Positions 43,246-54,700 of a DNA stretch of 64,000 nucleotides are shown piece by piece; positions within the stretch are counted from its first letter, which is position 1; every line of letters starts with the position of its first letter. This DNA is from Saussurea involucrata (Eukaryota > Streptophyta > Magnoliopsida > Asterales > Asteraceae): positions 36,769,870 to 36,833,869 of the forward strand of contig CM066317.1 in NCBI GenBank assembly GCA_033807775.1, written 5' to 3'. The notes under the pieces were generated by a model. That model did no database searches. It had not been told where the DNA came from and worked only from the letters and a program-made list of their open reading frames with translations. The translations under genes were made by a program, and so were the position numbers.

Positions 43246-43953
43246 TGTTGGTGATTTTAGTGAATCATCGGTTCATTTTAGGTAATTGGATTCACTAGAT
43301 AATAATGGGGTTGGTAGCTAAGCTATAACACGAGCTAGGAGGTGTGGAGTGCACACTCGTGTAAGCTAACTAGAACCCATGATCGTTGGATAGTTATGTT
43401 TGGCGAGTTACTAAGTGGAAAATGGTTGTGCACGCCCCGTGCAATTTTCCTTTCATAAATGACACGACCCGTGCGTTTGTCGACAGAAGGTTGTGCATGA
43501 CCGTGTATTTTTCCTCTTGTAAATGGCACGACCCTTGAGGTTTTACTCTTGTAAATGGCACAACTCGTGCGTTGTCGTCAGAAGGTTTTGCATGATCTAT
43601 GGGGTTTTCCTCTTGAAATAGGCACGCGTCGTGCGACTTTATCAGTTTTATAACTGCTGTCATTTTTTGTAACCGCCATTATTTATGTCCAGCAATCAAT
43701 CTCATTTAATGGGGAATTATTATCATTGTTAATATGAAGTAGGTTACGGTTCTCTATGTATTTAACTAGGATCGATTTCTGCCTAAATCGATACCGAGAA
43801 TTAAGATTATCCTCGAGTGAATTTCGTGATACCCGGGCAGAATTGGGTCGAAATATCACTTAAGGAAAGCGAGCTCTCACGCGATCTCACATTCTTTATC
43901 CGGGTTCTACTCGTTTCTTTTCTCCCTCAATTTTCTGCACCCTCTCCCCAACA
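43246..43953 (+). repeat. Probable 5' LTR of element C
   Basis: It starts TGTTGG and ends CCAACA, 33 bp before the gag ATG. It contains a minisatellite at about 43430-43640, where a unit of about 65 bp with gacacgacccgtgcg and aggttgtgcatgaccgtg recurs three to four times. A primer site is only dimly recognisable (aagtgatatttgttct). With no second copy in the window the borders are provisional. Confidence 0.45.
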
Positions 43954-43985
43954 ATCTTAAGTGATATTTGTTCTTTGGGAGAGAC

Positions 43986-44807
43986 ATGGCGAGTGATCAA
44001 TCCGTGAGAGATATGACGACCAAGTTCACGAAAATTGAGAAGTTCGAAGGCATCGATTTTCAAAGATGGCAGAATAAGATGCACTTTCTTCTTACCACGT
44101 TGAAGGTCGTGTACGTGCTGAGCACTCCGATGCCGGAAGTGATGGAAGACGAGACGTTGGAGACGACTCGGCATCGCGGCAAATGGGAAAACGATGACTA
44201 CATTTGTCGTGGCCACATCTTAAACGGTATGTGTGACTCCATCTTTGACATTTATCAAAATGTTGAGTGTGCCAAAAAGATATGAGACTCTCTTGAGTCC
44301 AAGTACATGACCGATGATGCTTCTAGTAAGAAGTTCCTCATTAGTAATTTTAATAATTACAAGATGATGGACTCAAGGCCTGTGATGGATCAATACAATG
44401 AACTCCTACACATTCTAGGCAACATGCTCAACATAATATGAAGATGGATGAATCCATCTCCGTATCGAGCATAATTGATAAATTTCCCCCCTCTTAGAAA
44501 GATTTCAATCACATGTTGAAACACAAGAAGGAAGAGTTGTCCCTTGTACAACTCGATAGTCACTTGCGCATAGAGGAATCTCTTCGGGCGCAAGAGGCTG
44601 AGAAACCCAAGGCAAAAAAGGTTGCTGCACATTCTGTGAACATGGTGGAAGAGGGAAAATCCAACAATTTCAAGGGAAAACGCAAGTTCAATGAAGTCAA
44701 GAAAGGGCCCAACAAGAAGGTTAAATTAACCTGTTGGACCTGTGGTATGACCAGCCATCTCAAGCGTGATTGTCGGGTTGTCAAGAACAAGAATGGGACA
44801 AGCACAA
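43986..44807 (+). pseudogene. Element C gag
   Basis: It starts MASDQSVRDMTTKFTKIEKF and has FQRWQNKMHFLLTTLKVVYV and a KWENDDYICRGHILN block, typical copia-type gag. TGA at about 44282 falls where relatives have Trp (I-W-DSLES). A frameshift occurs near 44440. A further segment carries the zinc knuckle CWTCGMTSHLKRDC at about 44730-44772. It is cut at 44808 by an inserted repeat. Confidence 0.85.
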
Positions 44808-44815
44808 GTGGTGGT

Positions 44816-45570
44816 GGGCAGTGGCAGACCCAAGATTTTTTATCCGAGCGGGCGCACCTTTAAATTGGACCAAATGCCTACGAATTCATTTGATGTGTTT
44901 TTTAGCCGAATTCCGCCTTCAAGGGATTTTTTTAGGTTTTTTGGTTGATTTTCGAGAGTTTTTTTGGTTTTTTTTGTTGATTTCGAGTGAAATTTTCGAT
45001 TTTTGGTTGATTTCAAGATTTGTTTTAAGTTCTTTTGTCGATTTCAAGAGACTTTTTAGTTTTTTTTGCTTGATTTCGAAGGAATATTTCGGATTCCTTA
45101 GTACTAAATTAATAAATAGAGTGTTCTACAAATTAAAATTAACTAAACAAATTTAATTATAATAAAAAAGACAACAACTATAAAATTAAAATATTCAAAA
45201 CACCTTTCTATTTTTATAAGTTCCTTTTATTAGAATTTAAGTTTAGTACCTTCACTTTCAAAATATTTAAGAACATTATTCTATTTCTTAAAGTTCCATA
45301 ACAACACCATATAAAAGATAAAAAATATACAAAGAAATGATGCATATGGGTCTCGAACCTGAGACCTTGTAGTGAGGAGGCACCTTTAGAAGGTTTGAAC
45401 AACCATCTCGGCAAGTGCACCTTGTTGTCATGATTTTCGTGTTAATTCATTCAAAGAGCAAACTTAGAATTAAGCGGGTGCACCACTTTACCGACTCATT
45501 TTTTCCTCTTGCTATAATCGATTGAGCGGGTGCACAGGACCCATCCTAAGTCTTAGCAGGTCAACCCCTT
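44816..45570. mobile_element. Unclassified repeat inserted in element C gag
   Basis: GTGGTGGT is present at both borders (44808-44815 and 45571-45578), and C coding sequence resumes after it. The start gggcagtggcagacccaaga resembles plant repeats that begin cagtggcggacccag. No inverted termini are visible. Inside, a ttgatttcgagag-type unit recurs and gagcgggtgcac occurs three times. The 8-bp repeat could mark a hAT-type duplication or just the GGT-repeat context. Confidence 0.45.
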
Positions 45571-45578
45571 GTGGTGGT

Positions 45579-46790
45579 CAAGGATTTAAGGATCAAAACC
45601 CGAGACAAGGTCAATTGCTTGACTTTGGTTTTATATCTGAATCATTTTATGTGCAAGATGATGATGTTGCTTGGTGGATCGACTCGGGTGCCACGAGTCA
45701 TGTGTGCAAAGATCGACGTTGGTTCACTTCCTTGGACCGGTTTAAGACGTATCTGTGCTACACATGGGGAACGAGTCGAGTCTCCCATTCTTGGACGCGG
45801 CTTGGTTAGGCTAGAGTTTAGTTCTAGCAAAATAGTTGAACTTTTAGACATTTTGTTTGTATCGCAAATTCGAAAGAATTTTTTTTTCCGGTAGTGTCTT
45901 GAATATGTTAGGATATAAGCAAGTATTTGAGTCAGACAAGTTTGTCTTGTCAAAGGGTGGCTCTTTTGTAGGCTTTGGCTATTTGATAAATGGTATGTTT
46001 ATGTTAAATTTAAATAAAAAGAGCTTTGTTCCAAATTATGTTTATGTTGCAAATGAAAACTCTGTTGATTCTAGTTTGTGGCATGCAAGACTTGGTCATG
46101 TGAATTTTAAAAGAATGGTTGAAATGTCAAAAGATGATCTTATTCCGACTTTTGGCATTAAAACCGAAAAATGTAAAACTTGCATGTTAACAAAGATCAC
46201 TAGGCAACCTTTTCCTAATGTGAAAAGGGACTCGTCGATGCTTGAGTTAATTGATAGTGATCTTTGTGATTTGCAGTCAACTCTGTCTTTAAGTAATAAA
46301 AAGTATGTTGTTACTTTTATTGACGATGCTTCACGGTTTTGCTATGTGTTTTTATTACATACAAAAGATGAAGCGTTGGACAAATTTAGAATTTATAAAA
46401 CGGAGGTTGAATTGCAAATGAATTGTTTTATAAAATTTTTACGCACCGGCAGTGGTGGGGAGTATTACGAACCCATGTTTTTCCAATCCATAGGAATCAT
46501 TCATGAGACTACGACGCCTTATACACCACAACAAAATGGTGTGGCGGAACGGAAAAATAGAGTTCTCAAAGAAATGGTGAACTCTATGTTATCCTACTCG
46601 GGATTGAGTGATGGATTTTGGACTGAAGCCATGTTAACGACTTGTTACTTATTGAATCGAGTTCCCAACAAAAGCAACAAGATTACCCCATGTGAACTTT
46701 GGTTCAAGAAAAGGCCAAACTTGAGTTATATTCGAGTTTGAGGTTGTCGGGCGGTTGTTCGACTACCCGAACCCAAAACGAAAACCTTGG
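45579..46790 (+). pseudogene. Element C protease and integrase
   Basis: Protease motif WWIDSGATSHVC near 45672. Pre-integrase: LWHARLGHVNFKRM and CKTCMLTK. Integrase: ELIDSDLCDL with the first Asp, then LRTGSGGEYYEP where the usual second catalytic Asp is Gly, then TPQQNGVAERKNRV with Glu. Frame changes occur near 45760 and 45890 and a stop at 46741. The segment ends in PEPKTKTLG, where the LTR F insertion begins. Confidence 0.88.
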
Positions 46791-47404
46791 GTGACAACGT
46801 CGCCAAAATCTTGATAGTGCCTTGAATACACCTACAAACGTGTGATTAATAGAACCAAAAATCAAGTATACAAGATGGATCTATATCGTCTTTCAAGTAA
46901 TAAAATGGTAAGAACCAAGTATCGTATTCCATAGGGATAGGTATCTTAAGTTGCAAGATCTCGAGATGAAAGACTAATTTCAGATGACGAATTTGAAGAA
47001 AATATTTTTGGTTGGTTGATGTTATCACTGATTTAATTAAAAAGAAGCAAGGGTGTAAGACTTGTGATGAAATGTAACTCGAATTCCAGCAGACCAATGC
47101 TGCAAGAATGCTGCAACATGAAGTTGGCAATAGTTAGTTCTATTATCTATTTTAAGAATGTTCCTCTCGGACTCTTCACCATCCCATTATTTCAGTAATC
47201 ATAAACAATCTCATCTCTGAGCAGAGTCCAAACTAAAGAAATGATGGGAGTGGAGTTCTTAAAATATATGGCGAAACAAATTTTCTTTGTTAAAAAATCA
47301 CTCTCTTGATGTAATTCCCACATCTCCCAAGTTGATGTAATCAAAGTAGCTTATCTCTAAGTCTACTCCATTTTAACCTTTTGCAAAAGTGAATACTTAT
47401 CAAG

Positions 47405-47661
47405 TGTTAGTACACAATGTATCCAAGATTTAGGACTAATTGTAATTAGTCAATATTAGTCAAAGTCAAAGTCAAAATTATCTAGGTTTGGTCAAAGGGT
47501 ATATAAACCTAATTGCTAGGGTTTGTGAGGAGAGGTCATTTGTGTCTAGCCACCAAAGTGTGTGTGTGTGTCCTCCAAAGAGAAAGTGTATCCAATTCTC
47601 ATCTTCTACATTTCTCAATATTTGAGCTTAATGTGTTAATCTTGTTATCTGATTATTCTCA
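47405..47661 (+). repeat. Element E 5' LTR and adjacent primer-binding site
   Basis: The LTR starts TGTTAGTACACAATG and ends TATTCTCA, 257 bp. A TATA box lies in gggtatataaacctaattg near 47502. The canonical tRNA-iMet primer site TGGTATCAGAGCC follows at 47664-47676. Confidence 0.9.
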
Positions 47662-47676
47662 ATTGGTATCAGAGCC

Positions 47677-49367
47677 TAGCAGATTTGAATTTGTGCATCA
47701 TTCACTAATTTTTATCAATTTTTGAGAAATTGATGAGTTTTTGAGGTTTTTGAGATTTTATTGTAATCTTCAAAAATCTAGAGTTCGTTTGAGTTTTAGA
47801 TCGATTCAAGTTCACAAATCTCTTTGATATTCGTTCTCTAACAGATTGCATTTTTCAAAATCGATTTTCATTCACAAAATCTTATTATTTTGAAAATTTT
47901 GAAATGAACAGTGAGTTTTTTCTTTTTGTTCAAAGGTTTTAAACAAGGATGATTTGTTTTTCAATGGTGAAATTGCTTTGATGTTTCTTGCTTCCACAAA
48001 TCTGTTTGTGTTGTGTTTTAGAACAGATTGATAGTCACAGATCCGAAAAATAAAAAAACAGCATTGATTTCATTTGTTTTTGGGTTCTTGCAAATTGACG
48101 AAAGTTCATCGAGAACATATTAATCGATCATAGTTTGTTTGTAGTTTGAACGAGTTAGTCATTACAGATCTGTTCGGTTTAAAATTTCGTATTTACTGCA
48201 ACCTTTAGGTTCGAAAAACATCAAGAAATCATCGAGATACGGTTTTCAAAAGCCTCGCCGGATTCTGGGTTACCTTCGCCGGAAAAGCGAAACTCGCCGA
48301 AATCTGGGTTTTCTTCGCCGGCAAGTTCATCGGAGTCGCAACTGTTGCGATATCGCAACGGGGTCGCAACCCAAACGTCACGTGAAGTCGCAACCCAAAC
48401 ATCACCGTGAAGTCGCAACCCAAACCTAACCTGTTGTCGCAATCCACTTCGCCGGAAAATCCAAATATCGCCGGAAAACTTGTGGGTCGTCGAAAATGTT
48501 GCATAACCTCGTTTTAATGTGGAAATAAATTGTTTTGTGATCTAAGAACGTAAAGAAACCAAAATGAATCGATCTTAACGTGTAAAACAGAACAAAATCG
48601 AACGAAAAATCTTAAAAATCGTGTTTGGGGTGATGATGAACAGTACTAACGGATTCCGTTAGTACTCCGTTAAATTCTCAACATTTTTGGTCCTTTTCCG
48701 TTAGATTCGTTAGGCTCAGTTAGTTTTTATTCCGTTAGTTAAGTTCGTTAGTTTTTCTTACATTTTGGTCCTTCGTTAGTAATACCAGTTAAGTCCGTTA
48801 AGTCCAGCTAGGTTTTAGATTTTTTTTACACTTTTGGTCCCTGGACTTAAAGTTTCAGGTTTTTTCATTTTGAGTCCCTAGAGTTAGAGTTTAAGTGTCT
48901 GTCTGTTTTAGTCCCTTTAGTTTTAAGTTTTTGATTTTTACTTTTTTAGTCCTTAGAGTTTATTTTTCTTTTAGGATTTTACATTTTTGGTCCTTTGAGT
49001 CGTAATTTTAGAATTTTTTGTCATTTTTAGTCCTTATTTTTCGTTTTAGTTTCGTAAGTTGTCAGTTTTAGTCCTTATTTTTCATTATTTTTCATTTTTC
49101 ATCGATTTTATCAGTCTTTACCTGCAATTAATCATAACTGATATATCTTTTTCGTGTTTTGCAGGTTTGTCAATTTAAAGTCCAGTTTTCCCCATTAATT
49201 TTTCGAAATCAATTTTTGGAAGACAAATTTACAATTTGTTTTTCAAATTTTATTTTTGAAAATATTTCTGACTTTAATCGTGTTTTTCTCTGATCGTTCA
49301 AACACACAAATTCTACTTCTCACGAAGTATCTGTTAACGATCCGACATTTTAAATTTTCAGGTAACA
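47677..49367 (+). other. Element E leader with repeats
   Basis: A 1.7-kb leader without a gene. At about 48240-48490 tcgccgg and gtcgcaacccaaac words recur and raise the GC content. At about 48650-49080 phrases such as 'tttttggtcct' and 'ccgttagtt' recur loosely. No protein domain is visible. Confidence 0.6.
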
Positions 49368-50763
49368 ATGTCTGATTTTGATTTTGATCCAGATTCAATC
49401 GAGGAAACTCGTGAGTCGGGTATAAAGCTAGCTGAAGAGTTGTTAGCTTATGGAAAGCATAAGGAAAGACTTATTAAAAGTTTGAGACGTGATAAAGTCT
49501 CTCTTAAACAAGATTTAGATGTACTTGAAGAGAAACAAAAAACTGTTGAAAGTGAAAATCTTGATCTAAAGCAAAAGCTTTCAGTCTTTGAAAAGGAAAG
49601 AGAAGATTTCAAGAAAGAAAAATATGAGATTGAAAAGGAAAGAAGTGTATTATTAAAGGTCAAAGATGATATTCAAAAAGAAAGAACAGTTTTTGCAAGT
49701 GAAAGAGGAAAGTTTGAAAAGAAATATTCCGAATTTTCAAAAAGAACTTTAGAAGAAAAGAAAACTATTGAGCTTAGATGCATAAAACTTTCCACGCAAA
49801 ACTCTGATTTTGAAAAAGTTTTATTTCTCGAAAAGGAAATGTTTGAGAAAGAAAAGGTAGATTTTAATGCTAAAAGAAAATCTTTTGAAGCAAAGATTGT
49901 TGAGCTTTCACTGAAAATATCTAATTTGGAGAAAAAAATTAGACATCGAAAGAAAGGAACTTGAAAAGAAGAAAGTTGAAGATTTTCAAGCAAAAAGTGT
50001 GAAAGATGTCTATTCAAATGAAAGAAAGATTTTTCAGAATGAAATAAAGAAGCCGACAAAGAAACTATCTGGTTTATCTACTGAAATTATGATAGAGAAG
50101 AAGGTTAAATCTGAGATTCAAAGAAAATTTGATTTGTTATCCAAAGAGAAAAATGTCTTGGTCAATAAAGTTAAAGAACTTGAAGACTTCATTTTTAAGG
50201 TTGAGGTTTCCAAACAAGCAAGTCCTGACACGATTGTTCAGACTCCACTTGTTGACTCAATTGGTTCTAAATGTTCTTTCAAAACGGCTTCAAGTTCAAT
50301 TAATAATGATATTTCTTCAAAAGGATTTGACAAATCAAAGGGTTTTTCAAAGAATCAGGTTCGTCCTTCCAATCTCTTCCATAATCTTTCTGCTGATAAG
50401 TCTGATGCTTCTACTTCAAGGCCTACAGAAAATCCTGTTTTCAAAAGAGTCAAGATGGTTTGGAGAGCAAAAGGCTCAACTCCTGAAAAAGATGCCCCAA
50501 AGTCATCTGTTCCTCCACCCACCGTGAACAAGAAGAACAACGTTCCAAAAGGTAAGTCTTTTGTTAAACCTAATCTTGTTTATTCTGCAAATCATTTGAT
50601 TAGGTTAGCACAAAAGCAAATATGTTGTTCTTATTGTGGAACTAATGATTTTGTTAAGAAAGAAGATGTTCAGTACTGGTATGGTACTTACAATATTCCT
50701 TCAAATCGAACTGCACATAACAAGCCAAAACCCAATTGGCAATGGGTACCAAAATCTACTTAA
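49368..50763 (+). pseudogene. Element E gag-extension protein (coiled coil, zinc finger)
   Basis: It starts MSDFDFDPDSIEETRESG and is almost entirely Lys/Glu coiled coil for over 250 residues. Then follow a Ser-rich region, a CSYCGTNDF half zinc finger, and the ending WQWVPKST before TAA. A one-base frameshift sits in an A-run near 49935. The ending matches the gag ends of A and B. Capsid-like gag motifs upstream are missing, so only the distal half of gag survives. After the stop the sequence LQVYHVW matches the start of pol in A and then breaks off just where DSG would follow. Confidence 0.8.
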
Positions 50764-50939
50764 TCTGTTTTGCAGGTTTATCATGTGTGGTGCTGATTGT
50801 CAGAACTATACAAACACATGACTGGGAAACAGAAGAGAATTGTGCGATTTGAAGAAGAATACCTGTGCTGAAACCATCTGCATAATTTCAGGGGGAGAGA
50901 TTCTAAACTTTTGATTGTTTGTGCTTATTGATATATCTT

Positions 50940-51170
50940 TCTGCATGAGATTATGGTTTCTGAATAAATCAGTTCAGAACCCGCTCTTCAAATAGATTAT
51001 GGTTTCTAAATAATTCAGTTTAGAACCCGGACTTCAAAGAGTTAATGGTTTCTAAACACATCAGTTTAGAACCCGCACTTCAAAGAGATAATGGCTTCTA
51101 AACACTTCAGTTTAGAACCCGAGCTTTCAATGTTATTGACTTCTGATCATATCAGATCAGGACTCGTTCT
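50940..51170 (+). repeat. About 57-bp tandem repeat in element E
   Basis: Four units contain 'atggtttctaaa' and 'cagtttagaacccg' followed by 'acttcaaagag'. They lie downstream of gag, where pol would normally begin. Confidence 0.85.
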
Positions 51171-51989
51171 TTATCTTAAAAAAAAACTTTGAATTTTACA
51201 TATGCTAACTTTGTCAAATTAAGATCTTTGCAGATTTTGAGGGGGAGCTTATCCGATTCTTAAATCAGTCGATCATAATTTGAGGGGGAGATAATACTGA
51301 TCACTGTAAGTATCTTCTGAACTCTATCTGAGATTGTTTGAAAGAAGAACAACTTTCAAGCATGAAAAACCTGTTCTTAAATGTTCAAACCACTTCTCTA
51401 ATTCAATCAGATTTTATAATTCTAGAAGTGTGTTTTTAAATGTTTTTCATGTATATCTCGGGTAGTTATATCATTGTTTCTGACCGTGTGTTTCCAAAGA
51501 TTAATACTTGCGTATTATCTTGTCTATATACTTTCAAGTACTTATACACACCGGTTCAGCTTCATATTGACTCTGTTATTACCACGTCTCAAAACGAAAC
51601 AACTTTATCGATGGTAATACTCCCGTTAGTAATTCTAGGTTGTTGAGCATCATACATTCATTCAGTGTGTGAACTTAAACGTTTCATTCAACGATTGTTT
51701 ATATTTGTTCATATAAACAAAATCCAATTCTTTGATACCCTAACCGTACATGAATATATTTCATATTTGATCTGATTGATACATTGTCAGATTCTCAAAC
51801 AAGTCTTTCGATTCATTTCATTCTTTCAATATTCTTGTTTTGAGAAGTCTTCATTGTTCAAATGCTCAAATATTTCATAAATATATTTTAGGAGCATACA
51901 TTCTGATGACAATGTTATTCAAAAGCTGAGATTTATATTTGTTCAAGCTAAACTGTTGAGCAACATCATTTTAGGACAACATTTCATGG
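51171..51989 (+). other. Element E non-coding stretch
   Basis: AT-rich, with two polypurine-like tracts (tgagggggagctt near 51240, tgagggggagata near 51280). A small reading frame at 51440-51646 has no recognisable content. Confidence 0.5.
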
Positions 51990-53065
51990 GAATCAATGTG
52001 AGAGCTTAAAAGAACTTCTATGGATCCACGTTAACCAGTGTTTCCTACCCAAGAAGTTATCCTTTAGTGATTGAGGGGTGAGGGGTCGAAACAAAGAGTG
52101 GGGGAGATAACTCATCCGGTTGAGTAATCTCATTGTGCTGAGGTAAAATGAAAAAGAGAGTTTGGTTAGCAGTGAGCAGATTAAAAACAAAAAGAGGGTG
52201 TGAGAACAGAGTTAAAAGAATACGAGAACTCTGCACCAGCCACTTTCTGAGCCGGGCAGCCACATTACTGATTGGTTCACATTCTTTGGTGACCATCATT
52301 GAAATAGGCAACTAGCCCATGCCAACTCTTGCTTTAACCCCACCAGCTACTCATTTCTTTCTCAACAAAGAAATGTTTCAATTTTCTTGGGGATGCAGCA
52401 TATTATCTATCTAATCTTCACTCGGAAGGTTTGGATATTGAAAAGAAGGAAGTTTGCCCCACCTTCGCTCTTCATTCATGCACATTGAGTCCGTGGAAAA
52501 CTTGTTGTTGTCTCAACAGTTTACACAATTTGAGCCTAACTATTATCAAGCATAAGTTGCTTCAATCATTTCTACACTTGCACGTACACACAAGGAATAT
52601 GTTTTCTTGTCATAACGTTCATAGAAATTCCTTCGTGTTTTTCGATTATTGAATGGAAGCCCTGGAGGAGTGAACATCAAAAAGCTCCTTTCCAAAGTAC
52701 ATCCGTTGTACTAAGTGGCTTTGTGCAACTTACAGGCATTTTAACTGATTCATCCGTTGTTTCAGGGTTACCACTTTATATTATCTGAATTTGAAAAGAT
52801 TCGGATAAACATTTTTGGAATTGACGGTTATACAGATCAAAAGGAGGAGATTGTTTCTGGTATTCAAAGACTGCTGAAATTGAAAAGAATTTTGATGATC
52901 ATGATGCTCACAATCATCAAAAAGGGGGAGAAATATCAAACAGAAGAAAAGAGGGAGATAATCCGAATATCTCAATTTCAAGAGTCAAAGTTGATATTTG
53001 CCAAAGTAGAAGAAGTTCAACTCAATATGCTTCAATGTTCAGAGATTATTGTTTTTCAGATGTGA
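51990..53065 (+). pseudogene. Relic of the SIRE extra 3' gene in element E
   Basis: Two short matches to the element A extra gene survive in order. At about 52235-52310 LSRAATLLIGSHSLVTIIE parallels LNRAPTSAIGSQFFVTNIE of A. At about 52891-52945 FDDHDAHNHQKGGEISNRRK parallels the basic KRKFDDDDSHDHQKREKRQK region of A. Frames are scattered and interrupted, so this is dead sequence. It shows that E descends from an element with the 3' gene. Confidence 0.6.
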
Positions 53066-53418
53066 AGATACAAAGACAATTCATGCTTAAAGATTATTCA
53101 AGAATGTCTTAAAAGTTCAAAGCCCATTAAACCTCAAGTCCTGTTCATAATTCAAAGACTTCAGAAAATTTCAAAAGTCAAAGCTGCTGCAATGATCGAA
53201 GATTCAAAGATATAAAGAGTTTGTTTTGAAGACCTTGATCAACCTTACACAGATTTGAAGTTCGTGTTTTCAAGACTTTGTGACTATTTGTTTCGGAAGA
53301 GCCTAAATGAAGATTAAAGCCGCCAAAGTGAATTCTTGAAGATAAATCATATCTGAAGATTAAAGTGCTGAAGACTAGCGTCATAATTTTTTAAATCTTG
53401 AATCCATAGGGGGAGATT

Positions 53419-53662
53419 GTTAGTACACAATGTATTCAAGATTTAGGACTAATTGTAATTAGTCAATATTAGTCAAAGTCAAAGTCAAAATTATCTAGGT
53501 TTGGTCAAAGGGTATATAAACCTAATTGCTAGGGTTTGTGAGGAGAGGTCATTTGTGTCTAGCCACCAAAGTGTGTGTGTGTGTGGCCTACAAAGAGAAA
53601 GTGTATCCAATTCTCTAAGTCTACTCCATTTTAACCTTTTGCAAAAGTGAATACTTATCAAG
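53419..53662 (+). repeat. Element E 3' LTR, end replaced by copied 5' flank
   Basis: 53419-53615 matches the first 196 bp of the 5' LTR. From 53612 to 53662 the sequence is instead an exact copy of 47354-47404, the host DNA just before the 5' LTR, overlapping at TCTC. The copied patch ends in TCAAG and host LTR F sequence continues at 53663. Confidence 0.9.
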
Positions 53663-54700
53663 AATGAATCATTTTGAAAAACATAAGTAACAACTCTCGT
53701 TGCAAATAACTCTCTCGATATTACCTCTCATGTCATTCAATTTGACGTGCATATCAATGGCTTATCTCTAAGTCCATGACACTTTAACACTATCAAAGTG
53801 ATCAATTTGTCAAGAGGTTTTATTAACTTGATAAAACATGGAATGAAATAATAAAACATCATTATTGCCAAACAACATCTACTTTTCTTTGGGTAACATA
53901 CTCACCTTTTGCCTCACACCTAAGCTAAAATGTCTATCTACTCATAATGGAGATGCAAGACAAGGAAAAGTAAAATACTAAAAATAAAGACATGAATGTA
54001 AAGGACTTAAAATTAAATAATAAGAATTAAAGACAAGAAAGTAAATGACATAAATGTAAAATGGAATGTAAAGTTAAAGTACTAGAAGTAGGAAGAATTT
54101 AAGGAGAAGAGAAAGAGAATAAAGTACTAAAATAAGAACATTAAAGTGAGAAACTTGGAGAACAAGAGGAAGTGGAGCTGATCTAAAATCAGCTCCAAGG
54201 TGGTTCTTAAATGCTAAGAAAAGCCCCCTATATATAGTACAAAAGAGAGGGGTAAAAGATGTAAAATCTAACCAATCCCATGGAATTGTAACTTAACTAG
54301 TTTAACAAAAGACTTAGAAAGTACTAAAGCTAGTTAGAAAGTACAAACGCAAGTTTCTACACAACTGTACATATATGGACACAATACACGCTGGTTAATA
54401 CCCAATGGGTAACAAAATAACTTTCCACATCAGCCTCCAAGTCATCTCCAAATCGACTCCAACAGACCAGTGCTGTAGGATTGCTGTAGCATGCCATGTG
54501 TTCAACAAGGATTATCCAAAAATACCAAGATTAGCCTTCTATCTTTATAGAAACAAGTAAATCACAATCCTTAGCTCCAAAACTAAATAAGTGGAAAATA
54601 ATATAGAAAATGACTCAAAGTTGGGATATAGAAATGAAAAATCCTATCTAAAAGATCAATAAAGAAGTGCTTAAGTACTAAAAAATGAGTACTTATCAGA

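Larger units (their letters stand above)
47405..53662 (+). mobile_element. Element E: non-autonomous SIRE-type retrotransposon
   Basis: In plus-strand order: 5' LTR 47405-47661, PBS, long leader, gag-extension ORF, non-coding repeats, relics of the extra gene, PPT (catagggggagat) and 3' LTR from 53419. Protease, integrase, RT and RNase H are absent. The 5' flank ends TCAAG and TCAAG also follows the 3' end. The last ~60 bp of the 3' LTR are replaced by a 51-bp copy of the 5' flank (53612-53662 equals 47354-47404). It lies within LTR F. Confidence 0.88.
46812..54698 (-). mobile_element. LTR F: gypsy-type LTR in element C, split by E
   Basis: The plus strand begins TGATAGTGCC and ends GAGTACTTATCA; reversed, the LTR starts TGATAAGTACTC. 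Just left of it, 46791-46811 reversed reads AGATTTTGGCGACGTTGTC. That resembles the 'tttggcgccgttgccgggg' primer-site region after Athila/Tat LTRs, so a few bases of the internal region survive. A TATA box (minus TACTATATATAGG, near 54227) fits. Without E it is about 1.6 kb. About 30 bp of C coding sequence is missing at the site, so the locus was trimmed after insertion. Confidence 0.65.

Noticed and set aside
45351..45380. tRNA-like string 'gggtctcgaacctgagacc'
   Set aside because: It resembles a T-loop motif, but no cloverleaf or A-box can be drawn around it. It lies inside a dispersed repeat.
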